Positions 53,765-62,964 of a stretch of 64,000 nucleotides of DNA are shown here, piece after piece (position 1 is the stretch's first letter; each line of letters starts with the position of its first letter). Below the pieces are notes generated by a model. The model had not been told where the DNA came from and did no database searches. It saw only the letters and a program-made list of their open reading frames with translations. The DNA is from Clusia tigrina (lineage: Eukaryota; Arthropoda; Insecta; Diptera; Clusiidae). The stretch spans positions 3,148,822 to 3,212,821 of the forward strand of contig CAKKTE020000188.1 of the NCBI GenBank assembly GCA_920105625.2, written 5' to 3'. The position numbers and the translations under genes were made by a program.

Positions 53765-54561
53765 TCAAGTGGTAGGAGTAAGTTGCTCGTCCCAACCTAT
53801 TTGATCCAACCATATCTGTTGCATCAAGATCTTAGCGGAGATGACAATAGGAGCCAACCATCCCGCTGGGTCAAACAGCTGTGCGATGACCGACAGGACC
53901 TTACGTTTGGTGTATACGGCAACGATTGGCAAAGCTGCCACGTGGAAATAAAACCAATACCCCCGCGCATTCCATCGAATGCCCAAAGTGCGAGTGGTGC
54001 TGGTCTCTTCGAATTGGAGAAAATCTTCCCTAAGCAGATGCCCTGAAGGCAAACCGAATAAAATTTCTGTAGAATTTGCCGCCCATTTTCGCATTGAGAA
54101 CCCGGCTGAATCCAAGCTCTCAATCAGCTCATCCCTAGTGCGAATGGCAGTAGCAATATCATGTGTACCCACTAGAGCGTCATCCACGTACATCGAATTA
54201 CGTAGCACCTGAGAAGCCAATGGGAACCTGCTCTCCATGTCGTCTGCCAATTGCAAAAGTGTCCTTATTGCAAGATAAGGAGCACAATTCACTCCGAAGG
54301 TGACCGTTTTCAATTAATAGTCAGAGATATCGCTGTCGGGAGATTCCCTAAACACAATTATCTGGTATGATGCCTGGCTTGGCTCAACCAGAATCTGACG
54401 ATACATCTTTTGTATGTCCCCGGACATCTTTTGTATGTTCACCACGCGAAGTTTGGTGGTTGTACTCTCTGGCTTAATTACTGCATGATGTGGCAAGTAA
54501 TAATGAGGCACAGGAGTTACTGACGGCGGTGGAACCTTGCGCATGTGATTTAACGTCACGT
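53765..54561 (-). pseudogene. BEL/Pao 2 reverse transcriptase, main part
   Basis: 54561-54316 carries YYLPHHAVIKPESTTTKLRV and GDIQKMYRQILVEPSQASYQ (catalytic Asp). An in-frame TAA (54314-54316) follows, then TVTFGVNCAPYLAIRTLLQL and the catalytic NSMYVDDALVGTHD, and the connection region (LFDPAGWLAPIVISAKILMQ) to a TGA at 53765. The upstream part lies beyond the RTE LINE (57691-57800). Polymerase aspartates are intact. Confidence 0.85.
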
Positions 54562-54576
54562 ATTCAAGTACCACCG
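54562..54576. repeat. Left target duplication of the RTE LINE
   Basis: attcaagtaccaccg, repeated exactly at 57708-57722. Confidence 0.93.
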
Positions 54577-57254
54577 ATCAATTAGAAAAAACCTTCGATC
54601 GATGCCCCCGCCACGATGTAAAAATTGTGCTAGGTGACTTCAACGCCAAGGTGGGCAAAGAGGGCATTTTTGAACCAACCGTCGGTAAGTTCAGCCTCCA
54701 CGAGCAGTCATCAGAAAACGGTTTGAGGCTGATCGACTTCGCCGCAGCGCGGAATATGGTAGTTAGTAGTACTAGATTCCAGCATCCCGATATTCATAAA
54801 GCCACCTGGCTGTCCCCTGATCATAAAACCAGGAACCAAATTGATCACGTTGTGATCGACGGCAGGCATGCATCCAGCGTGTTAGACGTACGTACAATTC
54901 GAGGTGCCAACATTGACTCGGACCACTACCTTGTTATAGCTAAGGTTCGCACTCGCCTCAGTGCGGCAAAAAACGTTCGCTCTAATTCGCAGAGGAAGCT
55001 TGACGTCGGAAAGCTACAATCGCTACAGACAGCTACCGCATTTGCTTCTCGGCTCTCGAATATGCTGATGGATTCTCCCCCTGATCTCGATATTTGCGCG
55101 CAGTGGTCGCTTATATCCCACTCCATGCGCACGGCCGCTGAAGAGGTGATTGGCTATCACCGCCCGAAGAAAAACAGCTGGTATGACGAAGAGTGTCGCA
55201 ACGCAGCTGCAGAGAAAGACGCAGCATACCAACTCATCCTGCGATCGGCTGCAACGCGAGCTGCTAAGGAGCGATATCGAGAGAAGAGAAGGGAAGAGAA
55301 GCGTCTTTTTAGGCGCAAGAAACGAGAAGCCGAAAAGAGAGAATGCGAGGAAATCGAGATGTTTGGCAGAAGGAATATGGCTCGAAAATTCTACGAACGT
55401 GTGAGGCGCCAAACGGAAGGTTTTAAGACCGTAGCCAATTCCAATTGCTGCAAAGACGAAAACGGGAATTTAGTGACGGATGTCCAGAGCGTACTCACGT
55501 TATGGAGGGAACACTTCTCGAAGCTGCTGAATGGCGACAGCGCTAATGATAGCAATGAAGATGAACCCGACCCCACAGTTGCTGACGACGAACATGAAGT
55601 AGCGCCCCCCGACTATGACGAGGTCTTGCTGGTTATTAGGCGGCTCAAAAACAATAAAGCCGCCGGAGCTGATGGTATACCAGCGGAGCTATTCAAGGCT
55701 GGCGGCGACGAGCTCACGAAACGCATGCACCAGCTCATCTGCAAAATATGGTCGGAGGAATGCATGCCTAGCAACTGGAACTTAAGTGTGCTCTGCCCAA
55801 TCCACAAGAAGGGTGATCCGGCAATCTGTGCCAACTACCGCGGGATCAGCCTTCTGAACATCGCATATAAGGTCCTGTCGAGCGTACTCTGTGAAAGGCT
55901 GAAGCCCATCGCCAATGAACTGATTGGGCCTTATCAGTGTGGCTTCAGACCTGGTAAAGGCACCATTGACCAAATGTTCACACTACGCCAAATCCTGGAG
56001 AAAACCCTAGAGAAGCAGATTGACATACACCACCTTTTCGTCGATTTCAAAGCCGCATTCGACAGCACCGTAAGGAGTCAACTATACGCCGCTATGTCTG
56101 AATTTGGCGTCCCTGCTAAGCTAATTCGGCTGAGCAAAATGACGCTAAGCACCACCACTGGCTCAGTTAAAATCGGTAATGACTTGTCCGAGCCGTTTGT
56201 TACTGAGCGAGGATTCAGACAAGGTGACTCCTTATCGTGTGTTTTCTTCAATCTAATGTTGGAAAAAATCGTACGTGCAGCATGTCTAAATCGCACAGGC
56301 ACTATCTTCCACAAGAGTGTCATGTTACTGGCGTACGCTGATGATATTGACATCATTGGCCATAACAGCCGCGCCGTGAGTGCTGCATTTTTCGGATTGG
56401 AGAGAGAAGCGAGGCGAGTGGGTTTAGCGGTGAACGAGGACAAAACGAAGTACTTGGTGTCAACACACAAAGAGTCTCAGCGTCTTGGACACCACGTCAC
56501 TGTTGGCGACTACAACTTTGAAGTTGTGAAGGATTTCGTTTATCTGGGAACCAGCATCAACACCACGAGTGATGTCAGCAAGGAGATCAAGCGAAGAATC
56601 ACTCTTGCCAACAGGTGTTACTTTGGGCTCAGTAGGCAATTGAGAAGCAGAGCCCTCTCTCGACGAACAAAAATTATGCTCTACAAAGCCCTCATCCTTC
56701 CCGTCCTGCTTTATGGTGCCGAAACCTGGACGATGACAAACAACGATGAGCGAGCTTTGGGGGCGTTCGAGAGAAAAATTCTTCGAAGGATCTATGGTCC
56801 TATATGCGTCTGCGGAGAGTATCGAATCAGATGGAACAACGAGCTGTATGAGCTGTACGCCGACATTGATATAGTTCAGCGCATTAAAACACAGCGGCTG
56901 CGCTGGCTGGGATATGTTGTGCGAATGGATGAAAGTGCTCCGGCGAAAAAAGTATTTGAATCGATGCCGCCGGGTGGCGGACGCAGGAGGGGGAGACCAC
57001 CACTACGTTGGAAGGACCAGGTTCAGGAGGACCTGGCTGCACTTTGTGAAGATGAAATTTGCCAACTGACAAATTTCACTCACACAAAAACCTGTAAAAA
57101 CACTAGTAGGCGAAAGAAAGCTATAAAGTCGATTAAACGCGCAGTAGTGAGGGGATTGGCAAGAATAGAGAGCGGAAAATATAAAAAAACACTCCACAAT
57201 CGGTATTTTAAACAAAGACACCGAGCAAATTTAACTCACAGGATTTTATATTAA
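54577..57254 (+). CDS. RTE ORF: endonuclease (partial), reverse transcriptase, chimeric C-terminus
   Basis: Open from the 5' truncation point; first ATG at 54627 (MLGDFNAKVGKEG). The endonuclease keeps the Asp-Asn block LGDFNAKVG, TRNQIDHVVIDGR and the Asp-His block DSDHYLVIAKV (about residue 100) but lacks the N-terminal catalytic Glu region. The reverse transcriptase has FVDFKAAFDSTVRS, RQGDSLSCVFFNLMLEKIV and LLAYADDIDIIGHN (about residue 570). A conserved C-terminal block, GGRRRGRPPLRWKDQVQEDL, follows. After LAAL (about residue 806) the last 69 residues come from the inserted solo LTR. The genuine end (SNWRQRARSRDDWRRLITRQ then stop) lies after the LTR at 57608-57655. Probably non-functional owing to truncation. 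Confidence 0.88.
57041..57044. repeat. Target duplication of the solo LTR
   Basis: actt here and at 57597-57600, flanking the LTR. Confidence 0.75.
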
Positions 57255-57596
57255 TAATTTTTGTATACGACCCCTGAAAGTTGCTGAGTTTTTCCCTCAG
57301 CTCTGGAAAGTGCGTTGCAGGACTAAATAATATCCAAGGATAATCCAAGTGCAGGACTAAATAATATCCAAGGATAATTCAAGGACTTGTTGCGAATAAG
57401 GACTAAATAATATCCAAGGATAATCCAAGTGCAGGACTAAATAATATCCAAGGATAATCCAAGGACTTGTTGCGATTAAGCACTTTCAAGGACCCACGAA
57501 GAACTTCAAGGATCCTTGAGGTTTCTGGGTATAAATTCTGTATACGATACCTGGTTATCCGGCGAGCTTACCCCGGCGGAAAATTGAGTCGTTACA
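57045..57596. repeat. Solo LTR inside the RTE LINE
   Basis: 552 bp starting TGTGAAG and ending GTTACA, flanked by a 4-bp duplication. The RTE protein similarity stops at its left edge and resumes at its right edge, which fixes the boundaries independently. No internal retrotransposon sequence remains, as expected after LTR-LTR recombination. A 4-bp duplication and TG...CA ends fit Ty3/gypsy. Family unknown; it does not match the other LTRs here. Confidence 0.82.
57316..57478. repeat. Short tandem repeats within the solo LTR
   Basis: Four copies of aggactaaataatatccaa followed by ggataatccaag. The copies occur in two pairs, each pair ending in ggacttgttgcga, so a roughly 80-base higher unit is duplicated. 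Confidence 0.85.
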
Positions 57597-57691
57597 ACTT
57601 GGTGTTTCCAATTGGCGTCAGCGTGCGCGAAGCAGAGACGACTGGCGAAGGCTGATAACGCGGCAATGACCAGAAATGGTTGTACGCCAAT

Positions 57692-57707
57692 TATGATGAT
57701 GATGATG
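57692..57707 (+). repeat. Microsatellite tail of the RTE LINE
   Basis: atgatgatgatgatg-type repeats directly before the right target duplication. This tail form is usual for RTE elements. Confidence 0.8.
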
Positions 57708-57722
57708 ATTCAAGTACCACCG
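57708..57722. repeat. Right target duplication of the RTE LINE
   Basis: attcaagtaccaccg, identical to 54562-54576. Confidence 0.93.
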
Positions 57723-59139
57723 CGTCGTATTGTCGCTTATCGGCCGGGCTCTTTACCAGCCGGGACTCATTGCGCTCAAATTGCCGAAGGGCAATATAGC
57801 GCGACGCTCCTAGAGACTTCTCCGGAACAAACCCTTGTTTGAACGGCAGAGAGACTATGTATCGCCCCGTAGCATCCCGACGAGTAGTCTGGGAGTACAA
57901 ATTAAGGCAGTCTTGATCAGTCTGGGATAGCTTTCGATCTTGCGGAGGCTGTTCCATTTCCCAGAACTGTCGTAGAAGGTGGTCGAGCGAAGCAGTTTCA
58001 GACACTTGCACGCGAGTTGTGAAAGTGGATATCCGTTTATCCGGCAGAGGCCCTGTAAGGATCCAGCCGAATACCGTTTCTTGGGCAATTAGTGACCCCA
58101 CCAGGTTGCGCCGCAACCCATCAAGCAAGACCTGAGGGTAAAGATCCCCTCCGATTAACAAATCGACTTGGGTGGAGTGTGAAGTGCTTGAATCTGCTAA
58201 CCTGAAATGTCTCAGTTTGTGTTGCTCTCCTTTACTCAATAGGAGCGGCGGCAGTTCACCTGTCAGGGTAGGCAACACCAAAGCCGATACTTGGAGACGC
58301 ACAGTGGCATCGTACCGCGACCCGATGGTGATGCTTTGGTAACGGTGCCAGCAAGGGCCTGAGTGCGCCGGCAGCTTAAGGCGCTTTTGGAGGCGGTCCG
58401 AAACAAAGGACCCCTCAGAACCAGAATCTATCAGAGCCCGGGCTGTGTACCATACTCCTTGATGTTTTATCGTGACTAAGGCCGTACCCAAGATAACACG
58501 ATTGGAGAGGCGGCCACTTGGATGACTTGGACTCGGCCCCGCCCTATCTGCCGGACGCGATACCTGCGCAGTGTGGTAAGAAGACTTGGGTACGGGTGGA
58601 TGGACCAGGGAGGAGCGTCCATTTGAATTGGAGCGTCCCCTCCCCGATGTGGATGGTGGGTTTGGCGTCGCAGCGGTTGGACGACCCCGTGGCGAGTCCG
58701 TATGCAGCAGAGTGTGGTGCCGCTCCCGACAGGTGGAGCACGAAAAGGAACTGGGGCAATTTGCCACTCTATGTGAAGCTGACAAGCAATTCACACACAA
58801 CCCGTGTTTGCGCACTAAGCCCCACCGAGCTGATACGATGGCGGCCTGGAACGCAGGACAATTTCGCACCGAGTGTGCAGACCGCCTGCACACTTTGCAC
58901 CCTTCCGGGGTAACACTTACTGGATGGGTTTGCACCCGTGCTGTTCGCGGTTGATTCGGCTGAACCCTTATTTGTGATGAACTGGAGCCTTGCGACCGGA
59001 GATCCGAAATCGCCTCGAGTGTATGAAACCGCAATGACAAGAAGTCATCCATCGCCTTCCATTCTGGAATATCTGCGCGGCCCCCCATGGTCTGTTCCCA
59101 CAGGGACAGTGTGAGCTCAGGCAGCCGCATGGAGCACAA
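57723..59139 (-). pseudogene. BEL/Pao 2 gag C-terminus, protease and start of reverse transcriptase
   Basis: An uninterrupted frame of about 480 codons. It includes the gag end (SMRLPELTLSLWEQTMGGRA), zinc knuckles (CKVCRRSAHSVRNC, CVNCLSASHRVANC, CSTCRERHHTLLH), a Ser/Pro-rich linker, the aspartic protease (ARALIDSGSEGSFVSDRLQK) with a long BEL-type C-terminal portion (LLIGGDLYPQVLLDGLRRNL, FGWILTGPLP) and the polymerase opening (QTTRRDATGRYIVSLPFKQG). It ends at the RTE insertion and continues at 54561. It is in the same frame as the gag ORF before it. Confidence 0.88.
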
Positions 59140-59886
59140 GTATACTAAAATGGCATCCCAACTCGCAACGTCGATGCCGTAAGATGTCAGTGCAGCGATT
59201 CAGTTACCGATGTCACGCTGTAGGCGTTTAATTTCCCCACCATCTTCTCTTCTAACCGGGTCAAGACCCAACAGTGTCTTCAGTTGGTTGTTGATATGGA
59301 TGCGCTTGTTGTCGTAGCGCTCCAGTAAGTTTTCCCATTCTTGCTGAAAACCCGCCTCAGTAATTGGAATTTTGGAGACAATTTCATGTGGTTCTCCCCG
59401 GGTCTTAAGGGACAAATGGTAGAATTTCTCCGCATTAGACAGCCGCGTGTAGTTAATGAATAGTGTTGTAAACATGTCACGGAACGTTGGCCATGCAGCA
59501 TAACTCCCTTCAAAGGCAGGGATATCACAAGGGGGTACGTGGATGCTGTGCGCCAATGATAAAAATGGCTCCCCTGTAGTAGGAACGGGAGTTGCCTGCT
59601 CTAAACGTTGTCTCACTTCCGCGATCAAAATACGACCCCGCTTAAAAGTATCAAAACTTGACTCGAACCGCTGTCCGATTAACTCTAACAGTGATTCACC
59701 GTTTTTCATGACCCGCGCCTCGGACATGGCAGTTATTTTTGCCGTTTTAAGCGAAGCCCACCGAGCATCCAATTCTGCTTCATCAAGTTGAAGTGATATA
59801 ATGCAGTGACTTTCCGGCGAGCACCGTTCAAAACGACTTATGAACATCAGAAGTTCATCTGCCGCCGAAATATACGAGTCCACCAT
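59140..59886 (-). pseudogene. BEL/Pao 2 gag N-part
   Basis: The ATG at 59886 opens MVDSYISAADELLMFISRFE and runs through the BEL gag signature (PAFEGSYAAWPTFRDMFTTL, LSNAEKFYHLSLKTRGEPHE). An in-frame TGA at 59200-59202 interrupts it, and the same frame continues into 59139. Gag and pol are therefore one frame broken only by a nonsense codon. Confidence 0.85.
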
Positions 59887-60350
59887 TTTGCGGAACTTAT
59901 GCGCCTGCGAACGCAGCTCAATATTGGCTTATATGCACCTCCGAACGCAACCGCACTGAAACCACGCCCAACACTTATCGTTTAAACGCACTGCGACAGA
60001 AGGGCCCACAATGTTCAGGAAACCAATTGCTACCCGTAACCGGCCCTGCTTCACAAAAGAAATAGAGACAGCAGCTGATCGCACGAGCCACTGACCTACT
60101 TTTCTTATTCTGCTTTCTGCATTAGCCACCAGTACCTAAAAACGGCGATAATGCAGCGAAGACAACAACAGCGCAATGGTTTTAATAGTCAGCAGCGCCG
60201 ACAGAGCACAAACACACGAACGCACGGCAAACCCAACCGAAACACAAAAAATAATCAATTTGTCTATAAATCAAATTTAAATTATTATTAATTTATAATA
60301 ATAATATTTTTAATTCGATTAAAACAATCGACACTTACCAAAAACCGAAT
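59887..60350 (-). other. BEL/Pao 2 5' leader
   Basis: Between the primer site and gag. Non-coding, AT-rich toward the LTR. No further feature is seen. Confidence 0.5.
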
Positions 60351-60354
60351 TCTT

Positions 60355-60372
60355 ATCCGGCTCGAAGGACCA
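60355..60372 (-). other. Primer-binding site of BEL/Pao 2 (tRNA-Tyr)
   Basis: The + strand reads ATCCGGCTCGAAGGACCA, which matches the 3' end (T arm, acceptor and CCA) of fly tRNA-Tyr over 18 bases. It ends three bases before the 5' LTR. Confidence 0.85.
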
Positions 60373-60375
60373 AAA

Positions 60376-60727
60376 TGTTGTGCTCAGAATGAATAATTTA
60401 TTTTTTAAGATTTTTAACATATATAACGTATTTTAAATATTAACTATTTGTTGCCGATCCGCACTTGTCGCAACTCCAGAACAGACTGAATACGGCGCAA
60501 AGAGAGCAGCTGCCGCTGCTTCGTAGCCCCGCGCCAAAATATACCAACAGTTAAAGATGGCTTCCGCACAAATACGATATGCACCTGCCTCGACTGTTCT
60601 CTCGCTCTCCACCGCACAACACGTGCGTTCGCACCGTACCGAACGATGGAACGCAGAGATAGGCCGACAACATGGCGCCCCAGGTACCAGGCGGAAACCA
60701 CCTGAACTTTAGGATTCGGAGTGAACA
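60376..60727 (-). repeat. 5' LTR of BEL/Pao element 2
   Basis: 352 bp, nearly identical to 50672-51023, followed by the duplicated target tatac. Confidence 0.93.
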
Positions 60728-60752
60728 TATACTAATGCGATGATATTCCAAA

Positions 60753-61070
60753 TTGGGGTCGGAAAGTGAAGACGAAGAAGAAAACACTATTCGCGATAAG
60801 TTAATAAGCCATAAAGTAATATATAGTAATGCAATTTGTGCTATTTATGAAAGGAATCCACGTAATTCTGTGAAGCAATTAGTGCCGACACAAACAGCTG
60901 TTTCTATTAACTTGCCAATTGTTGCAAATTTGGGTTCGCGTACTTTTTGGAATATCATTCTCTCCTTGAGCGAATGCTGTCTTACTCTCTTGAATTTCGA
61001 TGCTCGCAAATTCGTGCTGGAAATGTACGCGAATAAACCTTATATGCTTCTATTCATTGACACTGCATGA
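60753..61070 (+). CDS. Unrecognised 105-codon ORF, acidic N-terminus
   Basis: Starts MGSESEDEEENTIRDKLISH and continues with mixed, non-repetitive sequence (NLGSRTFWNIILSLSECCLT) to a stop at 61068. The listed start is a non-coding-like ATG-equivalent just after the BEL target site, so it may be the tail of something cut by the BEL insertion (continuing from before 50672). I do not recognise it; it could be a transposase remnant. Confidence 0.25.
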   Translation: MGSESEDEEENTIRDKLISHKVIYSNAICAIYERNPRNSVKQLVPTQTAVSINLPIVANLGSRTFWNIILSLSECCLTLLNFDARKFVLEMYANKPYMLLFIDTA

Positions 61071-61488
61071 CGTCACGAGCTATTCAGTTACTTCTCAAAA
61101 TATCTGAGAGGAAACTAACGGACCTGCGCATTGCGTGATCTTGTATATATAGACTTTGGTTGGGAGCGTGCGCAAAGGAAATAAATAAATAAATTTTAGA
61201 GACAGCAACTATTGAAACAGAATGTAGCTTTCCTATATTCTGGTAATTCATGACCCCTAGTTCCATTATAGAGAATGACATTCGAAGCTAGTAGTTTGTC
61301 GTGTAGATACCTACCTGTTCCAACGCACTAGCGCCTGTGGTATTGTGTCCAATGGATCATGCAGCAAATATTGTCGAATGCCTCGAAAATACTGTTGCAA
61401 GAATAATTCCCAATCCAATTGTGACATATCGAAGAAGAATATATCCTTATCTTGGTCTGATAGACCATTCCAGAGATTGTGCACATTT
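61071..61488. other. Spacer with TATA-like box, no gene seen
   Basis: TATATATAG at 61144-61152 followed by an aataaataaataaa stretch at about 61181, an arrangement seen in short LTRs or MITEs. No boundaries were found. Confidence 0.3.
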
Positions 61489-61508
61489 TGTTACCTCACC
61501 ACTTGAAT

Positions 61509-61575
61509 GATGCAGTGTGGTGGCCACGGCTAGCTCACCGCAAAGGTCGTGGTCCTTAACCCGCCACACTGCATC
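61509..61575. repeat. Hairpin-forming inverted repeat
   Basis: Arms gatgcagtgtgg (61509-61520) and ccacactgcatc (61564-61575) are perfect complements, extendable with one mismatch. Inside, ccacg and cgtgg can form a second short stem. It lies at the left edge of the proposed LTR. Confidence 0.8.
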
Positions 61576-62087
61576 GGGTGGGACAACACTACAAAAAAAA
61601 ACTCCAACTCACCATGTTTTCCAACATCCTCCTCTACGTCGACAAGCGAGCCCGCCCCATATTGACCGCCTTAGCCTAACATTTTAACAAATAATTAAAC
61701 ATGCTAAACATTCTACTTAAATAAATAACATATATACGCGTATACTGGATAAATATATGCTTAACAACTAGGTACTTAGCTCTAAGGGGCGGGCGGCAGC
61801 CTCCTTTTTCCTCTGCTGCAAGAAGGGGATGGGCCGGAACAAGTGGTTATGGATTCAACACACCCAATGTAAATTTTTCACATAAATTTCTGTAGTTATT
61901 GGCACTACTACACACTAAATCTTCACAAAAAAAAAACACCAAATTTAAACGCCAAATCTTTAAACTAAACTAACACCGAATCAATCACCGGACCACGGAC
62001 GAGACGAGAGACTCTCTATGCGAAACAACTGACACGAACTAAAAAAACTAATCTTAATTTTCTCGGCCTCTTCCGCTATTCCATCAG

Positions 62088-62114
62088 TGACCGCTCCAGC
62101 GGTCGAGGCGGTCA
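62088..62114. other. Alternative-stem palindrome followed by a T run
   Basis: gaccgct-cc-agcggtc (62089-62104) and, alternatively, tgaccgc (62088-62094) with gcggtca (62108-62114) can pair. Seven T follow shortly after. Confidence 0.5.
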
Positions 62115-62350
62115 GTCACCTTTTTTTAGAATTTCTACTATTCTGAGGCAGCGCCATCTGTACCTCAGAATCTGGTAGGTTTCAGCCTGGCCGCATTCAC
62201 CAGCAAAGCGGACAAGTGGAAGGAACAAAAGAAGGAGAGAAACAAAACAAACATACAGACGGTAGACGCCAACACAACGATCGCAACAAAACACACGGGT
62301 TGCCAGGAGCACTATAAACTCCGCCGGAACACGGATGGAAGCGTCGATCA

Positions 62351-62382
62351 GAACTTAATGCTCTACCCTGAGCTAGCCGGGC
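62351..62382 (-). pseudogene. tRNA-Lys(CUU)-derived 5' fragment
   Basis: The - strand reads GCCCGGCTAGCTCAG exactly as at the start of insect tRNA-Lys(CUU), then GGTAGAGCATTAAG, the rest of the D arm with two bases missing. This carries an A-box-like sequence. The anticodon arm and 3' half are not present here. Confidence 0.65.
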
Positions 62383-62819
62383 AACTATACCTACATAAAC
62401 CTAAACATATAAACTAATAATACTTCCTTTACAGAACCATCACACTGAGGAAGATTACGGATCCCAACACCTAATTGCACGGTAATTATTCACAACACCA
62501 AATTTCCTAATCTAACTCTATACTTATTTTGTCTTCCCAGCCATTCGACTCGAAGAATCACCTTCACCACTCTACTCACTAATAAACACTAACCTACACA
62601 CCTATACTCTATCGTGTAAACAGGAACATTTTTATTTATTTTACCTTAAAAAAAACACATAGTAATCAATTCTAATTTCAGATTTCTAACTCAGATTACC
62701 TCTAGACCAACGAAGCTGATTTGGGAGTAAGTTCTTTTATATGTATTATATAATCCATAATTCCCTATGATTAACTTTCCTCCACCTCCTTACTAACTAT
62801 TGCTACTTCACGTACCACA

Positions 62820-62877
62820 GGCGCCAACGTGAGCTACGCCCACAACCCCGAGATTAAGAGTCGCGTGCTCTTACCGG
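62820..62877 (-). pseudogene. tRNA-Lys(CUU)-derived 3' fragment
   Basis: The - strand reads GGTAAGAGCACGCGACTCTT then AATCTCGGGGTTGTGGG, matching tRNA-Lys(CUU) from the D loop through the anticodon arm (gactcttaatctc exact) into the T arm, and ends CACGTTGGCGCC like the acceptor end. The T loop is mutated, so the B box is probably lost. Confidence 0.65.
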
Positions 62878-62908
62878 TTTAGATTCTTAGCGTGGAATAA
62901 TCCCAACA

Positions 62909-62919
62909 TCTCCCCACGC
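62909..62919 (-). other. Putative polypurine tract
   Basis: gcgtggggaga on the - strand, directly before the TGTT start of the proposed LTR. Confidence 0.5.
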
Positions 62920-62964
62920 AAATTTTCCAGTAGGTACTAGAAGTGCCACAAGGCCTTCACCAAT

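Larger units (their letters stand above)
54577..57707 (+). mobile_element. RTE-type LINE, 5'-truncated, inside BEL/Pao 2
   Basis: Flanked by the 15-bp duplication attcaagtaccaccg. It opens in mid-endonuclease (DQLEKTFDRCPRHDVKIVLG in frame from the first base), so it is truncated at the 5' end as LINEs often are. It ends in a short atg/gat microsatellite tail (about 57692-57707), typical of RTE, not poly-A. A solo LTR (57045-57596) sits near the end of its ORF. The ORF is otherwise unbroken, so the insertion is recent. Confidence 0.92.
50672..60727 (-). mobile_element. BEL/Pao LTR retrotransposon 2, with an RTE LINE inside
   Basis: 10,056 bp on the - strand, including 3.1 kb of inserted LINE. 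The 352-bp LTRs (50672-51023 and 60376-60727) differ at only about two positions and are flanked by the 5-bp duplication tatac (50667-50671 and 60728-60732). Gag, protease, reverse transcriptase, RNase H and integrase follow in BEL order, interrupted by four in-frame stops, two frameshifts and the LINE. The primer site matches tRNA-Tyr. It is a recent insertion but already defective. Confidence 0.93.
61489..62908 (-). repeat. Probable long LTR (3' LTR) of an element continuing past the window
   Basis: On the - strand a purine tract (gcgtggggaga, 62909-62919) directly precedes TGTTGGGATTATTCC at 62908, the normal polypurine-tract/3' LTR junction. A matching end, GGTAACA, occurs at 61489 (+ strand tgttacc), which would give a 1.42-kb LTR. 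The partner LTR would lie beyond 64000, so neither the length nor the nature can be proven. It contains two tRNA-Lys-derived fragments and several hairpins, and no long ORF. Confidence 0.45.

Noticed and set aside
55023..55412. 129-codon - strand ORF
   Set aside because: Antisense to the RTE ORF, which has full domain support.
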